Source: Lachnospiraceae bacterium UBA1721 (lineage in GTDB: Bacteria; Bacillota; Clostridia; Lachnospirales; Lachnospiraceae). Taken from it: 24,134 bases of DNA. Positions 1 to 7,436 of the stretch are shown piece after piece. The notes beneath the pieces are model-generated. The model searched no databases, had not been told where the DNA came from, and was given only the letters and a program-made list of their open reading frames with translations. The DNA lies in assembly GCA_002317155.1 (NCBI GenBank), contig DCIR01000018.1, positions 9,406 through 33,539 on the forward strand, read 5' to 3'. The stretch's first letter is position 1. Every line of letters begins with the position of its first letter. The translations under genes were made by a program, and so were the position numbers.

Positions 1-201
1 CGTCATATACAGGTGCCTGAGGCTTGGGTGACTCATACACGGGCTCATCATATACAGGTGTCTGAGGCTTAGGTGACTCATATACAGGCTCGTCGTATAC
101 AGGTGTCTGAGGCTTTGGTGACTCATATACAGGCTCGTCGTATGCCGGAGCCGGCGCATCGTATGCAAGAGTCTGGGGCTTAGGAGCTTCATATACCGGC
201 T
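1..201 (-). repeat. 45-bp coding tandem repeat
   Basis: Units begin at 1, 46 and 91 and are nearly identical. A 21-bp partial unit starts at 136 and a diverged full unit runs from 157 to 201. Each 45-bp unit encodes 15 residues (YDEPVYESPKPQTPV type) of the membrane protein read on the minus strand. The array continues past the window edge, so its copy number is unknown. The differences between units are mostly silent third positions, consistent with recent duplication under protein-level selection. Confidence 0.9.
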
Positions 202-913
202 CATCAAATGCACTGGTAATAGGCTCATCGTATACGGGTGTTCTGCGCTGAACAGGTGCGTCGTATACAGGCTCTCTCTTCGTATTGTTATTGATCATAG
301 ATCTTCCGGGTCTTACAGGACCGGTAGGTCTGTTATTTCTTACCGGCATCTCCGGCATCTTAGGTACTTCAACAGGTTCCGGATCACTCATTGGCTCAAC
401 GCCGACTTCCTGAGTTTCAAATACAGGCTTGGTAGGATGCTCCTTACCCTTTCCCGCATAGGTAGGTGCAATGTACTGAGCGCTGGCAACCTCATGTCCG
501 CTAACCGGATTAACGTACTCCGGTGCAGCAGGCTCCTCCGCACTGAATTCTCTTTCATCAAACACTTCATTGTTGAAGCTTGAATTCAAAATAGATACAT
601 TCTTCTTGCTGTCAGCCCCTCTGAAATCAGTCTTTTTATTATTGATTTCCAAAAGAAGATTGTGAATATCTTCAACCTTTTCAGCGTTTTCCACGATAAC
701 GCCAAAGCCATTAACAAGAAGGCTCGCAAGCACACTGGCAATTATTCCCACAACAATAATTACCACTCCCAAAATCATTTCATCAGCATCTGCTGATACC
801 TCTCCACCGGATAAAATATGTCCAAAAACTCCGATATATAACGAAAGCAAAATGCCGGCAATCAAGAGGAGTACAGAAATAGCTTTGATCTTCTTACCTA
901 CATTCTTAAACAT
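1..913 (-). CDS. Membrane protein with Pro-rich repeat tail (3' end cut off)
   Basis: Open from an ATG at 913 to the window edge: 304 codons without a stop, so the C-terminus lies outside. The start follows a GAGG site about 7 bases upstream, and a promoter lies at 990-1018. Residues about 8-28 and 46-68 are hydrophobic and look like two membrane helices. A short charged stretch with likely coiled-coil character follows (ENAEKVEDIHNLLLEINNKK). The rest is a long Pro/Glu/Tyr-rich region that ends in 15-residue repeats of the form YDEPVYESPKPQTPV. The topology suggests a membrane anchor carrying an extended, probably disordered arm, on either side of the membrane. I do not recognise the family. 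A missing C-terminal domain could change the reading. Function unknown. Confidence 0.8.
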   Translation of the reverse strand, partial: MFKNVGKKIKAISVLLLIAGILLSLYIGVFGHILSGGEVSADADEMILGVVIIVVGIIASVLASLLVNGFGVIVENAEKVEDIHNLLLEINNKKTDFRGADSKKNVSILNSSFNNEVFDEREFSAEEPAAPEYVNPVSGHEVASAQYIAPTYAGKGKEHPTKPVFETQEVGVEPMSDPEPVEVPKMPEMPVRNNRPTGPVRPGRSMINNNTKREPVYDAPVQRRTPVYDEPITSAFDEPVYEAPKPQTLAYDAPAPAYDEPVYESPKPQTPVYDEPVYESPKPQTPVYDEPVYESPKPQAPVYD

Positions 914-960
914 AAATTACCTCATTCCTAAATTATTACCGATTTTGCCTTCGGCCGGGC

Positions 961-980
961 TTAGGTTGCAATACACCTAA
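961..980 (-). other. Leader hairpin of the Pro-rich protein gene
   Basis: A perfect TTAGGT/ACCTAA stem with an 8-base loop sits just downstream of the predicted -10 and about 50 bases before the ribosome binding site. No T-tract follows, so it is not an intrinsic terminator. It may stabilise the 5' end of the message. The role is inferred. Confidence 0.35.
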
Positions 981-989
981 TTTTCCGAC

Positions 990-1018
990 ATTATACCATA
1001 TTTATTCGGATAACGCAA
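990..1018 (-). promoter_or_regulatory. Promoter for the Pro-rich membrane protein
   Basis: On the minus strand there is TTGCGT (1018-1013), a 17-base spacer, and TATAAT (995-990). The spacer ends in TGG, giving an extended -10. It lies about 75 bases upstream of the start codon at 913. The -35 matches consensus only in TTG, but the -10 is perfect. Confidence 0.65.
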
Positions 1019-1050
1019 AAATTATGCCCATTTTCTGCGGATGAATCAAA

Positions 1051-1097
1051 TAAAACCTCCGCAAAAAAATCATATGCTTCAATGACTTTGCGGAGGT
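1051..1097 (-). terminator. Intrinsic terminator after the vWA lipoprotein gene
   Basis: An 11-bp perfect stem, ACCTCCGCAAA (1055-1065) against TTTGCGGAGGT (1087-1097), is followed on the minus strand by TTTTATTT. It lies about 110 bases past the stop codon at 1209. The plus-strand side also ends in a short T stretch, but no plus-strand gene precedes it. Confidence 0.75.
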
Positions 1098-1146
1098 CTT
1101 TTATTGGCTATTCTGCAATAAGATCCATCAATGCTGAACAGCAGAA

Positions 1147-1198
1147 TTTATATCTATTATTTATATCTATTATTTATATCTATTTTTTATATCTATTT
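1147..1198. repeat. 13-bp tandem repeat, four copies
   Basis: Four consecutive 13-bp units start at 1147, 1160, 1173 and 1186 (TTTATATCTATTA twice, then TTTATATCTATTT twice). The array is non-coding and lies between the stop codon of the vWA lipoprotein gene and its terminator, so it would be transcribed in the 3' UTR. It is very AT-rich and likely prone to copy-number change. Confidence 0.9.
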
Positions 1199-1208
1199 TT
1201 TCACCGGC

Positions 1209-2828
1209 TTACTGCTCTGCGCCAAGAGTCAAAAGAAGCTTGCAGAACTCTTCTCTGTACTTATTGCTGTTAGTTCCCGAATATGCAAGCTGATATGCTG
1301 AATCAAGTGTAGATGTTCCTACATATTCACTGTTTCTGAGTACCATAGAAGTCTCAATAATACCACAGATGAAGTTGAAATCTTCGCGGTTGCTTACACC
1401 ATTGTCAACAAGAGGATAAGCGATAAGTGAGCTTTCGTCTGAATCAGGAGCCTTATATCTTACAGCTACTGTGCAGAGTTCTCCGCTGCCTGCAGCCTCG
1501 CTAAGAGTAGAATCCTGATACTTAAGTCCGTCTTCATCATCAGCATCATTGTTATCTGCAAGTACGATTTCATAGCATACAGTAACCTGAGCACCGGCTC
1601 CGATTTCACCGCCGTCCTTGGTATCATCATCAAAATCGCTTGCTGACATCTGTCTGTTTTCATAACCGATCTGTCTGTATGAAGCCACCTCGGCAGGATT
1701 GAATTCTACCTGGAACTTAACATCCTTGGCAACAGTAACGGTAGTCTGCTTCATCTTCTCGCAAAGAACTCTCTCAGCCTCATTAATTGAATCAATATAG
1801 AAGTAATTTCCGTTACCTGCATCAGCGATTGATTCCATATTTGCATCGCTGTAATTGCCTGATCCAAAACCAAGAACAGTAAGGAATACACCGGTCTCTT
1901 TTTTCTCTGAAATAAGATCTGCAAGACCTCCCTGACTGGTAATACCAAGATTCATATCTCCGTCAGAAGCAATTATTACACGATTGTTACCGTTCTCAAT
2001 ATAATTATTGGTAGCACACTCGTAAGCGGCTGTAATTCCACCGGAGCCATTGGTTCCTCCGCCTGCGGTAATCTTGTCAAGTGCATTGCAGATTTCGTTA
2101 TAGTCATTTGATCCCTCAAGAAGAGTCTCGCTGCTTCCCGAATAAGTAACTACAGATACTCTGTCATTAGGTCCGAGAGTTCCTGCAAGGAGCTTAAAGC
2201 TGTCAATTGCAAGGCTGAGCTTGTCTGCGCTGCTCATTGATCCTGATGAATCGATAAGGAATACAAAATTATTACCTTCATTGGGTACGTTGATTTCACT
2301 GTTAGCCTGCATTGTCATAACAAGAAGCTTGTTATCGGTGTTCCAGGGGCAGTCGCCTACAGAATACTGAACACTGAACACATCATCGCTATTGTCTACC
2401 GTATAATCAAAATAATTAATCATCTCCTCGGTTCTGATTGAAGATGCTACATTATCAAGTCCCCAACCACCGTTAATGATCCTTCTTAAGTTACAGTACG
2501 ATCCGGTATCAACATCTGCCGCAAATGTTGAAAGAGGAGCCTGTGCAACATTCACGAATCCGTTCTCTTCTATAAAATTGTATTCTTCGGTGTTCATCTC
2601 CTCGATGTATTCATCACTCATTTCTGCGCAAGTATCATTCGCTTCGTAAAAATATCCACCCCCATCTGCTTCACAGTCATCAGCAGTCGCATATGAATTA
2701 TTCTTTGAAGTACTCATCGCATAATTGGTATATGCTCCGGAGTCAGTCGCTTCCGACTTAGTTCCGCATGCCGTCATTGCTGCAATCATCAGTCCTGCCA
2801 TAAATAATGTTATTGCTTTCTTTTTCAT
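1209..2828 (-). CDS. YfbK-like von Willebrand factor A lipoprotein
   Basis: 539 residues. The start is the ATG at 2828, preceded by GGAGGG with 7-base spacing; an upstream in-frame ATG at 2885 has no such site and would bury the signal peptide. Residues 1-21 form a lipoprotein signal (MKKKAITLF...MTAC) with Cys21 as the lipid anchor. Residues about 95-150 resemble the N-terminal region of YfbK-type proteins (STFAADVDTGSY...RTEEMINYF). A vWA domain spans about 185-360, with a MIDAS: DSSGS at 193-197, Thr259 in GGGTNG, and Asp289 in ASDGD. The C-terminal part ends in a region like the YfbK family tail (about 480-505). The family is known for metal-dependent binding, but partners are generally unknown. 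It probably sits on the outer face of the membrane. It appears to be a single-gene unit. Confidence 0.88.
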   Translation of the reverse strand: MKKKAITLFMAGLMIAAMTACGTKSEATDSGAYTNYAMSTSKNNSYATADDCEADGGGYFYEANDTCAEMSDEYIEEMNTEEYNFIEENGFVNVAQAPLSTFAADVDTGSYCNLRRIINGGWGLDNVASSIRTEEMINYFDYTVDNSDDVFSVQYSVGDCPWNTDNKLLVMTMQANSEINVPNEGNNFVFLIDSSGSMSSADKLSLAIDSFKLLAGTLGPNDRVSVVTYSGSSETLLEGSNDYNEICNALDKITAGGGTNGSGGITAAYECATNNYIENGNNRVIIASDGDMNLGITSQGGLADLISEKKETGVFLTVLGFGSGNYSDANMESIADAGNGNYFYIDSINEAERVLCEKMKQTTVTVAKDVKFQVEFNPAEVASYRQIGYENRQMSASDFDDDTKDGGEIGAGAQVTVCYEIVLADNNDADDEDGLKYQDSTLSEAAGSGELCTVAVRYKAPDSDESSLIAYPLVDNGVSNREDFNFICGIIETSMVLRNSEYVGTSTLDSAYQLAYSGTNSNKYREEFCKLLLTLGAEQ

Positions 2829-3007
2829 AATAATTCCCTCCGTGTCGGCAACTATTTCCTCCCCGTCGCCGAAAAACTTTTTCAAATTTTCAATGTAACA
2901 GTATTAACTTTTTCATGAGCTCACTTTTTCATTTTTAACGTCTACAAACATATAAACAGCTTTTGTCGCACAATATTTGATGATATATAAAAAATTTTTT
3001 TGACCAT

Positions 3008-3035
3008 AAAAAAAGAATCTCGCAAGCGAGATTCT
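3008..3035 (-). terminator. Intrinsic terminator after the patatin gene
   Basis: A perfect hairpin (AGAATCTCGC-AA-GCGAGATTCT, 3014-3035) is followed on the minus strand by T6 at 3013-3008. It lies 65 bases past the stop codon at 3101 and separates the patatin unit from the downstream vWA lipoprotein gene. Confidence 0.88.
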
Positions 3036-3100
3036 CCGTCCGCGGCTAAACGATTTATCACCATCCTCTTATCCGCGTTTTTATCTGTATTATTATACTG

Positions 3101-3955
3101 TTATGAAATGCCTAAAAATTCCTTCACTTTATCAAGATGCTTAAGTGCTTCCTCGCGTCCAAGCTGATATACTGCTTCAAGCTTGGAAGGATTTTTCTCC
3201 ATCTGCGCCACATCAAGTGCAGCCGGCGGCTGTATGATATAGTTCTCTCCGGCTTTGACTCTTTCTTCCATATACTCATAAAGTGCATTGTATCTTATAT
3301 GACGGTCCGCCAAAGCCCGAATAAGATTAGGATATGCCTTAAGCTTGGCGCGAAGAATCGGCATCAGTTTGTTCTTCTTCTTTTTATATCCGGGCTGTCT
3401 TGTAAGCACGGTCACACACTTATCATAGCCCTGCTTTTCTGTCATAAATCTATATGGAATTCCATCTGACGTACCACCGTCAAGAAGCTTGTAACCATCG
3501 ACCTCCACGATTCGTGACACAAAAGGAATCGACGCGGATGCTCTCATCCACTGAATGTCGTTTTCACCACCATCCGTGCATAAATGATACTCCGCCTCTC
3601 CGGTCTCCACATTGGTAGCACCTACCCAGAACTCAATCGGATTTTCTCTGAAAGTCTCAGTATCAAACACATCCAGCTCATTAGGAATGGTATCATAGCA
3701 AAAATCAACATCAAAGACATCGCCTGTCTTTATCCAGTTGCTAAAGCTTCCGTATCTTTTGTCACCGCAAAATCTTTTGTTATATCTGATGGAACGTCCG
3801 ATTTGACGCGACTTAAAATTGCATCCGAATACCGCACCTGCCGATATTCCCGCAGCGCCGTCAAAATCAATTCCGTTTTCCATAAAAACATCAAGTACTC
3901 CGGCGGTAAACAATCCACGCATCGCACCGCCTTCCAAAACAAGTCCTTTTTTCAT
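3101..3955 (-). CDS. Patatin-like phospholipase
   Basis: 284 residues with no signal peptide, so probably a cytoplasmic or membrane-associated lipid acyl hydrolase. The patatin features are present. The oxyanion loop is EGGAMRG (8-14). The nucleophile elbow is GISAG with Ser38. The catalytic Asp is in DGG (Asp159). The set matches bacterial YjjU-type patatins, which cleave acyl esters; the actual lipid substrate is unknown. The ATG at 3955 is preferred: GGGGAG lies 5-6 bases before it, whereas the upstream in-frame GTG at 3967 is part of that binding site. The gene is monocistronic, with an extended -10 promoter at 4016-4024 and a terminator at 3008-3035, and is divergent from glgA. Confidence 0.88.
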   Translation of the reverse strand: MKKGLVLEGGAMRGLFTAGVLDVFMENGIDFDGAAGISAGAVFGCNFKSRQIGRSIRYNKRFCGDKRYGSFSNWIKTGDVFDVDFCYDTIPNELDVFDTETFRENPIEFWVGATNVETGEAEYHLCTDGGENDIQWMRASASIPFVSRIVEVDGYKLLDGGTSDGIPYRFMTEKQGYDKCVTVLTRQPGYKKKKNKLMPILRAKLKAYPNLIRALADRHIRYNALYEYMEERVKAGENYIIQPPAALDVAQMEKNPSKLEAVYQLGREEALKHLDKVKEFLGIS

Positions 3956-4015
3956 GTCACTCCCCACGACACAGACGTACTGTTTTTTATTATTTATGCG
4001 TCTTTATCCTCATGT

Positions 4016-4024
4016 ATTATAACA
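4016..4024 (-). promoter_or_regulatory. Extended -10 promoter for the patatin gene
   Basis: TGTTATAAT on the minus strand is a perfect TATAAT with a TGn extension, about 60 bases upstream of the ATG at 3955. No convincing -35 lies 17 bases upstream, which is tolerable for an extended -10. Confidence 0.5.
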
Positions 4025-4134
4025 TTATGAGCATTTTTATGTATTAATTATCCAAATTTTTCCGAGAATATACAACATATATACAGTTTCGTTCAAAAAT
4101 GCAAAATATTCTATCTATCATCTACTAAATATAG

Positions 4135-4140
4135 TATAAT
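4135..4140 (+). promoter_or_regulatory. Candidate -10 box for glgA
   Basis: A perfect TATAAT lies 51 bases before the glgA start. No recognisable -35 lies at standard spacing in this AT-rich stretch, so support rests on the -10 and its position in the divergent intergenic region. Confidence 0.4.
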
Positions 4141-4191
4141 ATTCGATGTATAGTCTTAAAAAATACACTAATTTTTAGTCGGAGGCTTTTA

Positions 4192-5637
4192 ATGAAAAAA
4201 ATACTTTTTGTTGCATCAGAAGGTGTTCCTTTTATCAAGACCGGCGGTCTTGCTGACGTTGTCGGATCACTTCCCAAATATATTGACAATGAATATTTTG
4301 ATGTACGTGTATTCCTTCCTAAATATGCCTGCATGAAACAGGAAATGAAGGACAAGCTGACTTACGTTACCAATTTCTATATGGACTTCAACTGGCAGAA
4401 CATTTATGTCGGCATTTTTGAAGCCATTGTAGACGGTGTTCATTATTACTTTATCGACAATGAATTCTACTGGAACGGTGCTAAAGTATATAACGATGAC
4501 CCACGTTATGAGATTGAGCGTTACACCTATTTCTGTAAGGCTGTTCTCAGCGCTCTTCCTGTCATTGATTTCAGGCCCGACCTCATCCACTGCCACGATT
4601 GGCAGACCGGTATCATTCCTGTATACCTCAAGGAGAGATTCGCTGATAATCCTTTCTTCCAGGGAATCAAGAGTGTAATCACTATCCACAACCTTAAGTT
4701 CCAGGGTAAGTGGGATGTTAAGACTGTTCAGAGCATTACCGGTCTTCCCGATTACTATTTCACTCCCGACAAGCTTGAGTCATACAAGGACGCTAACCTC
4801 TTGAAGGGCGGTATCGTATATGCTGATGCTGTCACCACCGTTTCAGACACATACGCTGAAGAAATCAAGACACCTTTCTACGGTGAAGGCCTCGATCCTC
4901 TTCTCCGCGCAAGAAGTAATTCACTTCGCGGTATCGTAAATGGTATCGACTATACAGATTTCAATCCTTCTACCGACAAGCATATTGTTAAACAGTATGA
5001 TGCTGCTAATTTCCGCAAGGAGAAGGTAAAGAATAAGAGAGCTCTCCAGGAAGAACTCGGACTCACAGTAGATGATAAAAAGATGATGATTGGTATTGTA
5101 TCAAGACTTACCGATCAGAAGGGTCTCGACTTAATCGCTTACATCATGGACGAGCTTTGCCAGGATGATATTCAGCTGGTAGTTCTCGGAACCGGTGAAG
5201 AGCGCTATGAAAATATGTTCAGACACTTTGACTGGAAGTACAACAACAAAGTATCTGCCAACATCTACTACTCAGATCCTCTTTCACACAAGATTTATGC
5301 GGCATGCGATGCTTTCCTTATGCCTTCACTCTTTGAGCCCTGTGGACTCAGCCAGCTGATGGCTCTCAAGTATGGTACTATTCCGATTGTTCGTCAGACC
5401 GGCGGACTTAAGGATACAGTAGAGCCTTACAATGAGTATGAAAGCACCGGAACTGGATTTGGCTTCATGAACTACAATGCTCATGAGATGCTTTCTACCA
5501 TCCGTTATGCAGAGCGTATCTATTATGATAAGAAGCGTGAATGGAACAAGATGGTTGACCGCGCTATGGCAGTTGATTATTCTTGGAAGGTTTCAGCCAA
5601 CAAGTATCAGGAAATGTACGATTGGCTGATCGGCTAA
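4192..5637 (+). CDS. glgA: Glycogen synthase (ADP-glucose type, GT5)
   Basis: 481 residues, the usual length of bacterial GlgA. It transfers glucosyl units from ADP-glucose to growing alpha-1,4-glucan in the cytoplasm. Visible motifs are KTGGLADV (16-23, nucleotide-sugar and acceptor site), HDWQTG (135-140), SRLTDQKG (304-311, start of the C-terminal GT-B domain) and FEPCGLSQ (381-388, with the conserved Glu of retaining GT5 enzymes), followed by TGG (403-405). GGAGG at 4181-4185 fixes the ATG at 4192. No other glycogen genes (glgC, glgB, glgP) lie beside it here. Instead it is followed after 114 bases by a lipid-linked sugar flippase gene on the same strand. Codon use is strongly biased, suggesting good expression. 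Confidence 0.96.
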   Translation: MKKILFVASEGVPFIKTGGLADVVGSLPKYIDNEYFDVRVFLPKYACMKQEMKDKLTYVTNFYMDFNWQNIYVGIFEAIVDGVHYYFIDNEFYWNGAKVYNDDPRYEIERYTYFCKAVLSALPVIDFRPDLIHCHDWQTGIIPVYLKERFADNPFFQGIKSVITIHNLKFQGKWDVKTVQSITGLPDYYFTPDKLESYKDANLLKGGIVYADAVTTVSDTYAEEIKTPFYGEGLDPLLRARSNSLRGIVNGIDYTDFNPSTDKHIVKQYDAANFRKEKVKNKRALQEELGLTVDDKKMMIGIVSRLTDQKGLDLIAYIMDELCQDDIQLVVLGTGEERYENMFRHFDWKYNNKVSANIYYSDPLSHKIYAACDAFLMPSLFEPCGLSQLMALKYGTIPIVRQTGGLKDTVEPYNEYESTGTGFGFMNYNAHEMLSTIRYAERIYYDKKREWNKMVDRAMAVDYSWKVSANKYQEMYDWLIG

Positions 5638-5640
5638 ATT

Positions 5641-5664
5641 TGCAGCTGTCACAGACAGTATGCA
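5641..5664 (+). other. Hairpin directly after glgA stop
   Basis: TGCA-g-CTGTC-aca-GACAG-ta-TGCA forms a symmetric stem starting four bases past the glgA stop codon. No T-tract follows, so it is not a standard terminator. It may protect the glgA 3' end or mark a processing site. The role is inferred. Confidence 0.35.
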
Positions 5665-5679
5665 ATATATATGTATGTT

Positions 5680-5713
5680 AAAAAATGACGGCAGAGTTCC
5701 CCTCTGTCGTCAT
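5680..5713 (-). terminator. Minus-oriented terminator hairpin between glgA and flippase gene
   Basis: A 12-bp stem, ATGACGGCAGAG (5685-5696) against CTCTGTCGTCAT (5702-5713) with one G-T pair, is followed by a T run only when read on the minus strand (T5 at 5684-5680). Both neighbouring genes read rightward, so as an intrinsic terminator it would stop antisense transcription. On the plus strand it would instead be a strong structure 38 bases before the flippase start. Confidence 0.55.
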
Positions 5714-5751
5714 CTGTCGTAACGAAATAATAGTTCTGAAAGGCATTACCA

Positions 5752-7416
5752 ATGTTAGAAGAAAAAAAGTCCGGTGCAAGCAGCATTATTTTGCAGGCAT
5801 CAATACTTGCCGCCGCCGGTATCATAAGCAGAATAATAGGTCTCTTATACCGCAGTCCTCTCTCCGGAATAATCGGTGATCTTGGTCTCGGATACTATCA
5901 GTCTGCCTACAACTACTACACAATTATTTTACTGATATCCTCATACAGTATTCCTTCAGCCATATCAAAGGTTATAGCGCAAAAGCTCGCTGTTCAGGAA
6001 TATAAAAATGCACATCGCCTCTTCAAGGGTGCTCTCTTTTATGTTCTGGCAATAGGTGCTGTCGCGTCGGCTTTTTTGTATTTTGCTGCCGGCCTGTTTG
6101 TTGAGGACGCTGCCATTCCTGTTCTTCGCACCTTTGCACCCACAATCTTTTTCTACGGAATGTTAGGTGTTCTCAGAGGATATTTCCAAGCGCATAAGAC
6201 CATGGTGCAGACTTCTGTATCTCAGATATTAGAACAGATAGCCAATGCCATTGTCAGCGTAGGTGCCGCTTATTTACTGATAAAAATGACCATGGGCACA
6301 ATGATAGTTCCCGATGATGAGCCGGGACAAATCGTGCGAGCAGTCCGCGGTGCGATGGGTAGTGCTCTCGGAACCGGTACCGGCGTTTTAGTCGCACTTT
6401 TATTCATGTTCTTTATATATCTTAAGGCCCGCAAGGAAATCAAAGGTCGTGTCGCCCAGGATACTCATACCGAGGTTGACGGAGCCGGAACCATAATCAA
6501 GACCATAACCCTGATTGTGACTCCCTTCATTATGAGCACTGCTTTGTACAACCTTTCATCGGTTATAAATAACAAGTTATATACTTCTATCTATCCTAAG
6601 GTAATGAACCTTGATACAGTTGTTACCTCGAGCAGATATGGTATTTTTTCAGGAAAAGCACTCACCATATCCAATATTCCGATTGCATTTGCTTCAGCAA
6701 TGGCTTCGGCTATGATTCCTTCTATTGCTCAGCTTATAGCAAAAAAGGAAAATGATGAAGCTCGCAGTAAAATTGGTCTTGCGGTTAAGTCGACAATGCT
6801 TATCTCCATCCCTTGTGCGGTAGGAATATTCGTACTCGCCGGACCGGTTACACTGTTGCTTTTCCCCAATTCAATCGCCAATTATGAATTATCCAAGTAT
6901 ACCCTTATGGCTCTTTCAGTGTCAGTTATCTTCTACGCACTGAGCACCCTTAACAGTTCCATTCTCCAGGGTCTGGGCAAAGTAAATACACCGATAGTAA
7001 ATGCTGCAATTGCACTTGCAATTCAGACAATCACAGCAGTAGCTTTGTTGTTCTACACAGGCTTCGATGTATACAGTATCGCGATTGCCAACACTCTCTA
7101 TTCGCTCGTAATGGCCGTTCTTAATCAGCTGGCAACCAGACGCGCAATAGGTTATAAGCAGGAACTCAAACGAACCTTTATTCTTCCTCTCATAGCTTCT
7201 GTTATTATGGGTGGTGCCGCATACGGAGTTTACAGATTGGTATATTACCTCTGCAATTCAATGAGAATCGCTGCAATACCCGCAATCATAGTTGCCATAC
7301 CGGTTTATTTTGTAGCATTACTTCTCGTCAAGGGAGTAAATGAAGAAGAACTTAAGTCTTTCCCCAAAGGAAGACTCATTGTAAAAATTGCTAAGAAATT
7401 AAGATTATTAAGATAG
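5752..7416 (+). CDS. MurJ/SpoVB (YtgP-type) lipid-linked oligosaccharide flippase
   Basis: 554 residues, mostly hydrophobic with roughly 14 membrane helices, as expected for the MOP/MVF superfamily. The N-terminus (ILAAAGIISRIIGLLYRSPL, then GLGYYQSAYN) matches the pattern of Bacillus YtgP/SpoVB-type flippases, which move lipid II or related undecaprenyl-linked sugars across the membrane. Whether it is the essential cell-wall flippase, a sporulation form or a polysaccharide exporter cannot be told from sequence alone. GAAAGG at 5738-5743 supports the ATG at 5752. It is followed after 20 bases by an isomerase-like gene, and the pair ends at the terminator at 8354, so those two very likely share a transcript. 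Confidence 0.88.
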   Translation: MLEEKKSGASSIILQASILAAAGIISRIIGLLYRSPLSGIIGDLGLGYYQSAYNYYTIILLISSYSIPSAISKVIAQKLAVQEYKNAHRLFKGALFYVLAIGAVASAFLYFAAGLFVEDAAIPVLRTFAPTIFFYGMLGVLRGYFQAHKTMVQTSVSQILEQIANAIVSVGAAYLLIKMTMGTMIVPDDEPGQIVRAVRGAMGSALGTGTGVLVALLFMFFIYLKARKEIKGRVAQDTHTEVDGAGTIIKTITLIVTPFIMSTALYNLSSVINNKLYTSIYPKVMNLDTVVTSSRYGIFSGKALTISNIPIAFASAMASAMIPSIAQLIAKKENDEARSKIGLAVKSTMLISIPCAVGIFVLAGPVTLLLFPNSIANYELSKYTLMALSVSVIFYALSTLNSSILQGLGKVNTPIVNAAIALAIQTITAVALLFYTGFDVYSIAIANTLYSLVMAVLNQLATRRAIGYKQELKRTFILPLIASVIMGGAAYGVYRLVYYLCNSMRIAAIPAIIVAIPVYFVALLLVKGVNEEELKSFPKGRLIVKIAKKLRLLR

Positions 7417-7436
7417 TTCAAAACACGGAGAACCCT

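Noticed and set aside
2885..2885. Upstream ATG for the vWA lipoprotein
   Set aside because: No binding site, and it would put 19 charged residues ahead of a standard lipoprotein signal; the ATG at 2828 has GGAGGG.
3967..3967. GTG start for the patatin gene
   Set aside because: The GTG is part of the GGGGAG binding site for the ATG at 3955, and the extra four residues precede the usual MKKGLVLEGG start.
3584..4030. 148-codon plus-strand ORF
   Set aside because: It lies antisense to the patatin gene, has no binding site and no recognisable protein character.
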